DNA of 64,000 bases. Origin: an uncultured Tateyamaria sp. Lineage in GTDB: Bacteria > Pseudomonadota > Alphaproteobacteria > Rhodobacterales > Rhodobacteraceae. The notes under the pieces are model-generated. The model did no database searches. It saw only the letters and a list, made by a program, of their open reading frames with translations, and was not told the origin of the DNA. Positions 32,418-40,481 of the stretch are shown here, piece by piece; positions within the stretch are counted from its first letter, which is position 1, and the number at the start of each line of letters is the position of its first letter. Location of the stretch: positions 1,240,001 through 1,304,000 of the forward strand of contig NZ_CANMBJ010000002.1 of NCBI RefSeq assembly GCF_947496075.1, in the 5' to 3' direction. A program made the position numbers and the translations under genes.

Positions 32418-35030
32418 ATGACACAGACCGACAACCGCACACTCAGCGAACAAGAGCTTCAGGAACTGGTTGCGGCCAGCGACAGCGGAGCCCGCAGCCC
32501 TACGGGCGCAATTGGAACGGCCATCGCGGTGGTAGCCTTGGTTTGGTCGGTTTTTCAGGTCCTGTTGGCATCACCTGCCGCGCCCTACATTTTGCCCGGC
32601 GATTTGATCAACAACTCTCGTCAGATACACTTGGCCTTTGCCGTCTTCCTTGCAGCGATGGCTTACCCTCTTTTCAAGTCCTCGCCACGGCATCGCATAC
32701 CGTGGTACGACTGGGTTCTTGGTCTGGGAGGCGCGTTCCTCGCGCTTTATGGCTATTTTTTCTATGAGAAAATCGTGGCTGCTGGTGGCCTTGCCGATGC
32801 CGCGGACGCCAATTTCGCTCTCGCGGGCCTGACACTGCTCTTCATTGCGGCCTACCGCACGCTTGGACCGGTGATGGTCATCCTCGCCATTGTCTTTTTG
32901 TGTTATGTTTTCTTTGGATCTTCAGAATGGGTGCCAGATCAGATTCGATGGGCCGGTGCGTCGCTGCGCAAAGCGATGAGCCATATGTGGATCACCTCCG
33001 AGGGCGTCTTCGGCATTGCGCTGGGTGTATCGACAAAGTTCGTTTTCCTCTTCGTTCTCTTCGGCGCGCTGCTCGATAAGGCCGGGGCAGGGAACTACTT
33101 TATCAAGATGGCGTTTGGCGCCCTGGGGCACTTGCGCGGCGGCCCGGCAAAGGCGGCTGTTGTGGGATCGGCCGCGACTGGGCTGATCTCGGGCTCTTCG
33201 ATTGCCAATGTCGTAACCACCGGAACGTTCACCATACCGCTGATGAAACGCGTTGGCTTTAGCGCGGAAAAAGCCGGGTCAGTCGAAGTCGCATCCTCTG
33301 TAAACGGTCAAATCATGCCACCTGTTATGGGCGCGGCTGCGTTCCTGATGGTTGAATACGTAGGCATTTCATATGTCGAGGTGATCACGCACGCCTTCTT
33401 GCCTGCGGTCATCAGCTATATCGCGCTCGTCTACATTGTTCATTTGGAAGCTGTTAAAAACAACATGCCGACAATCGGAAACAAGGTCGTCAGCATGGGT
33501 CGGACAATCGGCGGCATGTTTGCCTTTTTTGCCGGTTTCGCTGTTCTTTGTTACGCGACGCAGTATCCGGTCGGTTGGGTCGTTTCGCTCTTCCCGTCTG
33601 GGTCCGGTTGGATTTTGGCGGCACTGCTGGGGCTGGTCTATGTGGCCTTGGTCTATCTCGCGTCACAGGTTACTGATCTAGAGCCCGACGATCCCAACGC
33701 CGAGGTCGTGGAGTTGCCCGAGGTCGCGAGGATTTATAAGTCGGGGCTGTATTACCTGCTGCCCATCATCGTGCTGGTCTATTTCCTGATGATCGAAAGG
33801 AAATCGCCTGGCTTGTCTGCCTTCTGGGCGACGTTCCTGCTGTTTGGGATTTTGCTCACGCAAAAGACGCTCAAGGCGATGTTCCGAGGTGAAGACAATT
33901 CGATTGGTCGGCTGCGGGATGGTGTCATTGATCTGATCGAGGGGATGATCGACGGCGCACGCAACATGATCGGTATCGGTCTTGCAACAGCAACTGCCGG
34001 TATCATCGTTGGTACAGTGTCGTTGACGGGCATCGGTCAGGTAATGGCAGATTTCGTCGAGTTTCTGTCAGGTGGCAATCTGATCCTGATGCTTATCTTC
34101 GTTGCGATCCTGTCCCTCATACTGGGGATGGGTTTGCCCACGACGGCTAACTACATCGTCGTAAGTTCGCTAATGGTTGCGGTTGTGGTCGAACTGGGCG
34201 CGCAGTCGGGACTGATTGTGCCGCTAATCGCGGTCCACCTTTTCGTGTTCTATTTCGGGATCATGGCGGATGTCACGCCACCTGTTGGGTTGGCGAGCTT
34301 TGCAGCGGCGGCTGTGTCGGGTGGTGATGCGATCCGAACCGGTTTCACGGCATTCTTCTACTCGCTGCGGACCGTGGCCCTGCCATTTGTGTTCATCTTC
34401 AACACCGATCTCTTGCTGATTGATGTCACATGGACGCAGGGGATCATTGTATTTGTTGTCGCCACGATCGGCATTCTGGTCTTTACGGCCGCAACGATGG
34501 GTTGGTTCTTTGCACGTAATCGTATCTGGGAAACGGTTGCACTGCTGGTGATCGCCTTCGCGCTGTTTAGGCCAGGTGTCTTCATGAACCAGATCCAACC
34601 ACCCTTCGAGGATGTGGCACCAGCAGCCTTCTCCGAAGCGGTTGGCAACGCATCACCGAGTGACCAGCTTAGGGTGATCATTTCCGGTCCGGATTTTGAC
34701 ACACTCGAGATGAAAGACCTGACGGTGCCAGTAACCATCCCGGATGTTGAAGGAGCGGATGCGCGGCTGGATCAACTTGGGTTCATGCTCGTTACCGAAG
34801 GGGACACGGTTATTCTGGAAGAACCCTTGTTTGGAACCGAGTTGGGCAATGCGCTGGATTCATTTGATTTCTACGGTGACAATCCCGTTTCGATCAGCGC
34901 AGTGAGAGCGACGGCACAGCAACTTCCGAAGGAGCTTATCTTCATCCCAGCACTTCTGCTCCTGGCATTTATCATATGGCTGCAAACGCGACGGGTGACT
35001 CCGCCCTTGCGCGAAGGAGAAATGGCATGA
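32418..35030 (+). CDS. TRAP transporter fused permease (4TM/12TM, TAXI type) with C-terminal extension
   Basis: An 870-aa integral membrane protein joining the small and large TRAP permeases. The N-terminal four-helix part is followed by the DctM-like region (LGHLRGGPAKAAVVGSAATGLISGSSIANVVTTGTFTIPLMKRVGFS, SVNGQIMPPVMGAAAFLM, and LILGMGLPTTANYIVVSSLM), all family signatures. Residues from about 735 form a soluble segment (PPFEDVAPAAFSEAVG) capped by a last hydrophobic helix (LIFIPALLLLAFIIWL). I recognise that region as the DUF3394-type extension known on some of these permeases. The C-terminus overlaps the Usp gene by ATGA. Confidence 0.9.
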   Translation: MTQTDNRTLSEQELQELVAASDSGARSPTGAIGTAIAVVALVWSVFQVLLASPAAPYILPGDLINNSRQIHLAFAVFLAAMAYPLFKSSPRHRIPWYDWVLGLGGAFLALYGYFFYEKIVAAGGLADAADANFALAGLTLLFIAAYRTLGPVMVILAIVFLCYVFFGSSEWVPDQIRWAGASLRKAMSHMWITSEGVFGIALGVSTKFVFLFVLFGALLDKAGAGNYFIKMAFGALGHLRGGPAKAAVVGSAATGLISGSSIANVVTTGTFTIPLMKRVGFSAEKAGSVEVASSVNGQIMPPVMGAAAFLMVEYVGISYVEVITHAFLPAVISYIALVYIVHLEAVKNNMPTIGNKVVSMGRTIGGMFAFFAGFAVLCYATQYPVGWVVSLFPSGSGWILAALLGLVYVALVYLASQVTDLEPDDPNAEVVELPEVARIYKSGLYYLLPIIVLVYFLMIERKSPGLSAFWATFLLFGILLTQKTLKAMFRGEDNSIGRLRDGVIDLIEGMIDGARNMIGIGLATATAGIIVGTVSLTGIGQVMADFVEFLSGGNLILMLIFVAILSLILGMGLPTTANYIVVSSLMVAVVVELGAQSGLIVPLIAVHLFVFYFGIMADVTPPVGLASFAAAAVSGGDAIRTGFTAFFYSLRTVALPFVFIFNTDLLLIDVTWTQGIIVFVVATIGILVFTAATMGWFFARNRIWETVALLVIAFALFRPGVFMNQIQPPFEDVAPAAFSEAVGNASPSDQLRVIISGPDFDTLEMKDLTVPVTIPDVEGADARLDQLGFMLVTEGDTVILEEPLFGTELGNALDSFDFYGDNPVSISAVRATAQQLPKELIFIPALLLLAFIIWLQTRRVTPPLREGEMA

Positions 35031-35467
35031 GTAAGACAGTCCTCTGCGCCGTGGACATCAACAGACCCCAAGACGAAACCAAGGTTCTGCAAGCAGCAAA
35101 GCGGCTGGCGGACATGGATGGTGCGCAGCTTGATCTCATCACAGTTGTGCCGGATTTTGGGGCGAGTGTTGTTGGTGCCTATTTCAAAGACCATGACGTG
35201 CAGACAGCCAAAGACGGGGCTGCCCAGTTGCTGTCTTCCTTTGGAGAAGATGTATTGGGGGCCAAGGCAAACCAATCCGTTCGCCATCTTGTAGCAACAG
35301 GCAGTGTTTACGAAGAAGTTTTGAAGACAGCGAAATTGGACAATGCGGACCTGATTGTTTTGGGTGCCAGCCGTCCGGATTTGAAGGATTTTCTGCTTGG
35401 GCCTAATGCGGCACGAATAGTCCGGCATTCAACTTGCTCGGTCTACGTTGTCAGAAGCGCCCCGTAG
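35027..35467 (+). CDS. Universal stress protein (UspA family) coupled to TRAP permease
   Basis: A 146-aa single-domain Usp. Start at ATG 35027 overlapping the permease stop. It opens KTVLCAVDINRPQDETKVLQAA and ends with the nucleotide-binding loop GASRPDLKDFLLGPNAARIVRHSTCSVYVV. The first loop Gly of the G-x2-G-x9-G-S/T motif is replaced, so ATP binding is plausible but not certain. A Usp encoded with a TRAP transporter is known for TeaD, which modulates the ectoine TRAP system TeaABC in Halomonas; a similar role is inferred. Confidence 0.88.
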   Translation: MSKTVLCAVDINRPQDETKVLQAAKRLADMDGAQLDLITVVPDFGASVVGAYFKDHDVQTAKDGAAQLLSSFGEDVLGAKANQSVRHLVATGSVYEEVLKTAKLDNADLIVLGASRPDLKDFLLGPNAARIVRHSTCSVYVVRSAP

Positions 35468-35624
35468 CCGCACATTGCCAGCCGCAGTCTGAGGTTGTTG
35501 CTTGGCCCCCATCAAAGGTGTGTATCCGAGGTGCCATATGGTCGTTGTCTTGCTCGCGGGGACAGTCTGCCGTGAACGACGCGACCGTCTTAGGCTGGAA
35601 CACTAAGGTTGGAGCATGAAAATG

Positions 35625-35658
35625 CCTCCGACATCGTGCATAAAACCGATGTCGGAGG
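35625..35658. terminator. Perfect 12-bp inverted repeat between convergent genes
   Basis: CCTCCGACATCG (35625-35636) and CGATGTCGGAGG (35647-35658) enclose a 10-nt loop. An outer ATGAAA/TTTCAT pair can extend the structure. It is placed after the Usp gene and before the end of the convergent small gene, so it likely acts on both strands. The rest of the 266-bp gap shows nothing else. Confidence 0.6.
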
Positions 35659-35733
35659 TCTGTTTCATCTATGACTTGTTTTAAATTTCTCGGCCTCTGA
35701 TGTCCGTCTCAAGACCGTTTGAAATTGTTTAGG

Positions 35734-36087
35734 TCAGCATTTGCCGAAGGATTTCGAAACGATCACTTTGCCCGCGACGCTGATGGTCACCTTGACCCCG
35801 GTTGGAATGCCCCAGGTGGTGCAGATGTGCAGGCATGCCTCTGCAGCGGTCCCGTTCGGGATGACGTTGGGAATGGGAAAACAGTACTTACCGAAACCAA
35901 GCGGCAAGTTGAGACAGACTTTGCCGTTTTCCACTGTTACAGAAACGCACCCGGCGGCCATCGACAGGTGACCATCCTCTGTAACGCCATCTGCCATTGC
36001 ATCGACTTTGTCAGCATAGTGGGACCGCGCTGCCTCCAATGCTGCAGCAACCGCTTCCTTATCAAATTCATATACTTCATCGGCCAT
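35734..36087 (-). CDS. Unknown small protein with six cysteines
   Basis: A 117-aa protein I do not recognise. ATG 36087 is preferred because GGAG sits nine bases upstream; an earlier ATG (36102) adds five residues. The N-terminal third is charged and helical (ADEVYEFDKEAVAAALEAARSHYADKVDAMADG). The rest is neutral, Gly/Val-rich and probably beta (CVSVTVENGKVCLNLPLGFG, then CTTWGIPTGVKVTISVAG), with Cys in six spaced positions and one at the very end. No signal peptide or TM helix. The helical-leader plus Cys-rich-core layout resembles a precursor but could equally be a small beta-sandwich. It is divergent from the GSY-protein cluster. Confidence 0.6.
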   Translation of the reverse strand: MADEVYEFDKEAVAAALEAARSHYADKVDAMADGVTEDGHLSMAAGCVSVTVENGKVCLNLPLGFGKYCFPIPNVIPNGTAAEACLHICTTWGIPTGVKVTISVAGKVIVSKSFGKC

Positions 36088-36229
36088 CTGAAAAATCTCC
36101 ATGTCAAAAGCTTAGTTTGTATTTGGCGGAACTGATCCAATCGGGATGCTAGGCAACCAACCATCACGGCCCGCTCCACAAGCATCGCCAAACGCTAGCG
36201 CACTGTCTTGAAATTGAGCCGAAACCTTC

Positions 36230-36278
36230 CCGAAATGAAAATATCTCGGTCGCAGGGGTGGTTGTTCCGAGATTTCGG
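36230..36278. promoter_or_regulatory. Compound inverted repeat CCGAAAT...ATCTCGG / CCGAGATTTCGG
   Basis: CCGAAAT (36230-36236) and ATCTCGG (36243-36249) together match, in reverse complement, the continuous CCGAGATTTCGG at 36267-36278. The two half-copies are thus an inverted pair with a 6-bp insertion in one. They lie between the divergent small gene and the 215-aa gene and could be operator sites. Confidence 0.4.
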
Positions 36279-36282
36279 AAAG

Positions 36283-36300
36283 TTTTCAGAATTATTTCAG
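36283..36300 (+). promoter_or_regulatory. Direct repeat TTTCAG with 11-bp period
   Basis: TTTTCAG (36283-36289) and ATTTCAG (36294-36300) are spaced exactly 11 bp start to start, about one helical turn. OmpR/PhoB-type winged-helix proteins bind direct repeats at this spacing, and such a regulator is encoded two genes downstream. Confidence 0.4.
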
Positions 36301-36432
36301 TACACTGAGCATTATTCCGGCCACCAATGAACGCGGAGAGGGGCAGGGTATTGTTGCGACCGCCGTGGCGCATGATCCCTTGGCAGGCTGGCTTTCTCTA
36401 CATTCATATGGATCGTTTGTTGCTGGGCAGGA

Positions 36433-37080
36433 ATGGAATTGTCAGTTCAATCACTTACAGACCTGGAGCTGTTTCCGTACTACGCGGACATTCCTCTGGA
36501 GGTGCCGCATTGCCTCACTGGTGGCGAGGCAGAATATGTACGTGGTACTGTAAACGGATTGGTCTATGAGGGCTTGAAGGTTTCGACCAGCATTTCATGC
36601 GGAGAGCTGCAAACAGGCGCCACCTACGTTGCTCTAGGGCGCGATGCGCGGGGCATGCAGGTACAGACACATTGGATGTATTGCACACAAACTGCGCCGA
36701 TCCCAACGCTTGCGATATCACATAATCACGGCACGCCTGGCGTGTTTGCCCCAGCACCCCATCTCGATCGATCCATGTTTGTAACGCTGGAGCCGCTTGG
36801 AGAAATAATAGGTGTGTCATCGTACCTGCCATCACACCTGGACGTATTCGAGTTCAAGCTAGGTACGTCGGGCGATTTGATCTCTACTGCTTTCGGCGCG
36901 CCCCATGTCATGGGCATTCGGATCAAAGACCCTTTTCTGCCACCACACTTCCTCACTGGGGCGCGCCGTTTGACGGTTACGGCCCGGTCAACGCGTACAG
37001 GCCAGTCCATCGGACTTCAGGATTTGATATGTGTACAGTCCGGTGATCCGGCCGTCTTTCTGCAAGAGAATTGCAAGTGA
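36433..37080 (+). CDS. Unknown 215-aa protein, first gene of GSY cluster
   Basis: I do not recognise this protein. It has no signal peptide and no membrane helix. Composition is mixed beta (VRGTVNGLVYEGLKVSTSIS, TLAISHNHGTPGVFAP, LTVTARSTRTG) with three His/Cys-containing loops (CTQTAPIPT, SHNHG, C-terminal CK). An SD-like GGGCAGGA is close to the ATG. It ends just before the winged-helix regulator frame and is on the same strand as regulator, PAP2-like enzyme and protease, so a shared transcript is likely. Coding status is supported by length, position and uninterrupted frame, not by homology. Confidence 0.6.
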   Translation: MELSVQSLTDLELFPYYADIPLEVPHCLTGGEAEYVRGTVNGLVYEGLKVSTSISCGELQTGATYVALGRDARGMQVQTHWMYCTQTAPIPTLAISHNHGTPGVFAPAPHLDRSMFVTLEPLGEIIGVSSYLPSHLDVFEFKLGTSGDLISTAFGAPHVMGIRIKDPFLPPHFLTGARRLTVTARSTRTGQSIGLQDLICVQSGDPAVFLQENCK

Positions 37081-37274
37081 TTGGCGCCGCGACAATAACG
37101 GTTCCGCATGAAAATGCGTGCAAGGAGCGGAAGCACGCGGCCGAACACCATATCCAGACCTCTGACAAATACGCGCATGGCGGGCAAAAAGTTCGCTTTT
37201 TTGTTGAAACCCCCGCCGCTTTGCGAAACCTTAACGGCGAACACAATGGCGCGGTCCGGGGGGAAGGAATCTGC

Positions 37275-39248
37275 GTGTCGGGGAAACTCAACACAGACAC
37301 ACTGGTTGTGTTGGGGGACGTCACTTACGATCCCAACCGTGATCAGCTACAGCGGGCCGACGGCACGCATGTTGTGCTTCGTGCGCAATCAGCAAGCGTA
37401 TTGCGGTGTCTGGCACAAAGCCCAGGCATACTGGTGCCGCGGGACACTCTGATCGAGACGGTGTGGGACGGGCTGTCTGTCACCGACGATAGTCTGACGC
37501 AGTGTATCGCAGATATACGCCGCGCAATCGGTGACACAGATCGCGCGATCTTAAAGACCGTCCCAAAACGCGGGTTTATTTTAAACGCCGTCTTGGAAAG
37601 CGTAGAACGACCCGGCCAGACAAGCATGCCAGCTGATCTGGGAACGATGGCAGAGTTAAGCTCAGGCCATGGGAACGTTGTCGTCTTAACAAAGCAAGCA
37701 TCTTTCGAGGCCGAAAAGACTGCACACACGACCCTAGACGCCTCCTCGGACGTAGAGAAACAAACCTTCACCAGCCTTACAGAAGCCGCCGCGACATGTT
37801 TAAGGCGGGCGCAAGGCAGCGGGGCGTCCAGTGCACTCGCCGCTGAATACGGCGATCCCGCACAACTCGCTGCACTGCTGGATGCCGCGCGGCCGGGAGA
37901 AGTGCTGAGCAGCCTCGATATTCGGGACATGGCCCACGCGTTCCCGCAACTTGTTTTTGAAGACCTCGGATACATCGACGATCAACAAAACACGCGCGCA
38001 TTTCGCCTGCTGTCGGAGGGACCAGGCGATACATTCGGGCAAGGTTTTGAAGATCAACCTCTCTTGCCAACCATTTCGGTGCTGCCTTTGCAGAACATGA
38101 GCCAAGATGGGCCGGACATTCTTGGCACTGTTTTTGCGGATCGGGTGACAGCGGTGTTAAGCGCATCGGAAGAGATCAACGTGACCTCACGCTTGTCCAC
38201 AGCGTCCTTTGTGCATGGTCCGGCCGATCTTCTTGAGGCCGGGCGGCTGCTGAACGCTGAATTTGTTCTTTCGGGCATGTACATCAAGCGCGGCGACAAG
38301 CTGCAGCTCAATCTAGAATTCACCGAAGTGGCCAGTCAGCATGTGCTATGGGCTCTCCGACTCGAAATGACTCAGGACGAGTTGCTTGGTGATTGTGAGC
38401 AGGCCTACGAGATTGTTGCAAAGGTGCGCCGCGCCGTTCTGATCAACGAAATTCGCCGGGCCAACACCAGACCTTTGGCAAGTTTGCAGAATTATTCGTT
38501 GATGTTCGCCGCCGTGGGGTTGATGCATCGGCTTTCACCCAAGGATTTCAAGAAGGCGCGTGATCTGATCGACGTATTGTCGGCACGCGTGCCAAATCAT
38601 CCCACACCTTTCGCCTGGCGCGCGCGATGGCATCTTCTCCGCGTGGTTCAAGGCTGGTCGCAGGACCCTGACAAGGATGCCCGGGCAGCGCTTGATTGCA
38701 CAGGCCGTGCACTGGATCTTGACCCGGAAAACGTACTGGCCCTTGCATGCGAGGGGCACGTTCTGACCAATCTGTTGCATCGGCTCGATGATGCAGAAGA
38801 ACGCTATGACATGGCACTGGACATCAACCCAAACGATGCCAATGCAAGATCGCTGAGAGGCATGCTTCTCGCATTCCAGGATCGCGGGGAGGATGGGGTG
38901 CGTGACACGGAGCGTGCACTTCATCTGGCACCGCTTGATCCGCATCGCTTTTTCTATCTCGTCATGGCGGCAGGCGCGTGGCTGACGCCAAACAACTTCG
39001 CTCGATCGGAAGAGTTGGCTTTGGCATCGTTGCGACTGAACAGAACTCACACATCCACTTTGCGCGTTTTGGCTGTGGCACAGCACAGTCAGGGAAAAAC
39101 GGCGGAAGCACGAGAAACCGTATCAAAGCTGTTGAAACTGCAACCCGATCTTCGAGTGAGCCGTTGGTTGAAGTCTTCTCCGAGCGCTGAATTCAATACT
39201 GGTAAGACATTTGCCAAAGCCCTGCGTGATGCAGGTGTTCCCGATTGA
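37275..39248 (+). CDS. CadC-like winged-helix regulator with TPR-like C-terminus
   Basis: A 657-aa protein from GTG 37275, which has a very strong GGGGGGAAGGA seven bases upstream; the frame is open to a TTG at 37071. Residues about 5-100 are an OmpR/PhoB-type DNA-binding domain (LGDVTYDPNRDQLQRADG, then LIETVWDGLSVTDDSLTQCIADIRRAIGD, KTVPKRGFIL). A central region (about 265-400; TISVLPLQNMSQDG then NAEFVLSGMYIKRGDKLQLN) resembles the FlgO/TolB-like module found in CadC-type and adenylate-cyclase-type proteins. The remainder is tandem TPR-like helices (ALDLDPENVLALACEGHVL, ALDINPNDANARSLRGMLL). No transmembrane helix is evident, so it is a soluble one-component regulator. It probably controls the cluster. 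Confidence 0.82.
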   Translation: MSGKLNTDTLVVLGDVTYDPNRDQLQRADGTHVVLRAQSASVLRCLAQSPGILVPRDTLIETVWDGLSVTDDSLTQCIADIRRAIGDTDRAILKTVPKRGFILNAVLESVERPGQTSMPADLGTMAELSSGHGNVVVLTKQASFEAEKTAHTTLDASSDVEKQTFTSLTEAAATCLRRAQGSGASSALAAEYGDPAQLAALLDAARPGEVLSSLDIRDMAHAFPQLVFEDLGYIDDQQNTRAFRLLSEGPGDTFGQGFEDQPLLPTISVLPLQNMSQDGPDILGTVFADRVTAVLSASEEINVTSRLSTASFVHGPADLLEAGRLLNAEFVLSGMYIKRGDKLQLNLEFTEVASQHVLWALRLEMTQDELLGDCEQAYEIVAKVRRAVLINEIRRANTRPLASLQNYSLMFAAVGLMHRLSPKDFKKARDLIDVLSARVPNHPTPFAWRARWHLLRVVQGWSQDPDKDARAALDCTGRALDLDPENVLALACEGHVLTNLLHRLDDAEERYDMALDINPNDANARSLRGMLLAFQDRGEDGVRDTERALHLAPLDPHRFFYLVMAAGAWLTPNNFARSEELALASLRLNRTHTSTLRVLAVAQHSQGKTAEARETVSKLLKLQPDLRVSRWLKSSPSAEFNTGKTFAKALRDAGVPD

Positions 39249-39281
39249 ATAATCTTAATACGAAGCTGGAGGAAGGTTAAA

Positions 39282-40475
39282 ATGACCGCAGAATTCTTTG
39301 GAAGCCCTCAGGGCTCGTACGGGTCCTATGGGTCGTATGGTTCTTACGGCTCGTATGGGTCCTACGGATCCTATGGTTCTTATGGCTCCTACGGGTCATA
39401 TGCGGCCTTCGGCCTCCCAGAAGGCCCTATTGCCGCAGAAGCATTTGTAACCACGCGCGACGGGATTGTTGGGGCTCCATTGGGTCCTATTCCTGGCACC
39501 CAACCGGGCGTGCCCAACGACGTGCAGAACCTGCAACGTCTTTCGCGCGAAGTGCGCGCCGCAATCTTTTCTTTCGCACTGGACACCCAGGTTGAGCTGA
39601 CTTTCGAACAAGGCCAAACGGCCAAGGCAACACTTTGGCGCAAAGAGGACGCGCACACGGGCAAGCCCGGGTGCAACTACAAGAAGCTCGCCAGAATCAA
39701 GGCGCCCAAGATGGAGGTCTTTGAAGAACAGATGGGCTTTCTGACGGGTTATGCGGACATTCGTCAGGATCGCGGTGCTGAGATTATCTCTCAGATTCCG
39801 GCACCTGTGCCGTTTTACCAAACTATTGGATTTATTGATCCGGCGCGCACACCGTATACGCTTGAATTGCTCGCCACCGGTCTTCGCTTCGCGAATTTCT
39901 GCGAACAGCAGTTCAAATACGTTCTTGCCGTCAAGCGACCGATTGAATTGTCGCCGCAAGTACAACCGATGATCGCCACACCAACCCATGGTTCGCTTCC
40001 CAGTGGGCACGCGACAGAAGCCTTTGTCATGGCTCGCTTGATTTGGAAGCTGATGCTGCATTCTGGAACACCACAATACGGGGCAGGGGGGCATTGGGGT
40101 GAAATGCTCATGCGGCTTGCGGCACGCATTGCGACTAACCGAACTGTGGCAGGTGTCCACTACCCTGTCGACAGCGCAACCGGAGCGATGCTCGGGCTGA
40201 CCCTCGCTGACTTTATCTATGATCTGAGCACAGGGAATGGCTGGACGACCGCCAAGTTCCACGGACATCACTACGCTGGAAGTAGCGATTTCGAGTGGCA
40301 CAAGCTCTACAAAGCGGATGACGACACCCAGAAAGACCAATCAACAGGACCGGACGGCGTTTGGGCTACCGCGACACAGCGCACATCCTGCAGCGCACCG
40401 GATCCAAGGCTCGCCTGGTTGTGGAACAAGGCACAAGCCGAATGGGTTGATTTCAACCCCAACCCAACGGTTTGA
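39282..40475 (+). CDS. PAP2/vanadium-haloperoxidase superfamily enzyme with N-terminal Gly-Ser-Tyr repeat
   Basis: A 397-aa protein with a strong GGAGGAAGG SD. Residues 11-40 are ten perfect GSY triplets, then a Pro/Gly linker. The catalytic domain has the complete three-part acid phosphatase/haloperoxidase signature: K212-x6-R219-P220, P-S241-G-H243 and N-R287-x5-H293-x3-D297 (the canonical Ser before the second Arg is Asn). His293 would form the phospho-enzyme or bind vanadate. No signal peptide and few hydrophobic helices, unlike membrane PAP2 lipid phosphatases, so it is a soluble form closer to haloperoxidase-like proteins. Whether it is a phosphatase or a haloperoxidase cannot be told from sequence. 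It is followed six bases later by an S8 protease gene. Confidence 0.82.
   Translation: MTAEFFGSPQGSYGSYGSYGSYGSYGSYGSYGSYGSYGSYAAFGLPEGPIAAEAFVTTRDGIVGAPLGPIPGTQPGVPNDVQNLQRLSREVRAAIFSFALDTQVELTFEQGQTAKATLWRKEDAHTGKPGCNYKKLARIKAPKMEVFEEQMGFLTGYADIRQDRGAEIISQIPAPVPFYQTIGFIDPARTPYTLELLATGLRFANFCEQQFKYVLAVKRPIELSPQVQPMIATPTHGSLPSGHATEAFVMARLIWKLMLHSGTPQYGAGGHWGEMLMRLAARIATNRTVAGVHYPVDSATGAMLGLTLADFIYDLSTGNGWTTAKFHGHHYAGSSDFEWHKLYKADDDTQKDQSTGPDGVWATATQRTSCSAPDPRLAWLWNKAQAEWVDFNPNPTV
39312..39401 (+). repeat. Ten tandem 9-bp units encoding (Gly-Ser-Tyr)x10
   Basis: Ten consecutive codon triplets all encode GSY, yet all ten 9-bp units differ in DNA sequence through synonymous changes (GGC/GGG/GGT/GGA, TCG/TCC/TCT/TCA, TAC/TAT). 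That pattern indicates selection for the amino-acid repeat rather than a recent slippage expansion. Confidence 0.95.
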
Positions 40476-40481
40476 GGGCAG

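Larger units (their letters stand above)
36088..36432. other. Divergent promoter region of the unknown cluster (345 bp)
   Basis: No ORF with coding character. It contains two structured blocks: a compound inverted repeat (36230-36278) and two TTTCAG direct repeats 11 bp apart (36283-36300). The A/T-rich stretch 36280-36315 is the likeliest promoter site for the rightward genes. A proper -10/-35 pair is not obvious. Confidence 0.5.
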
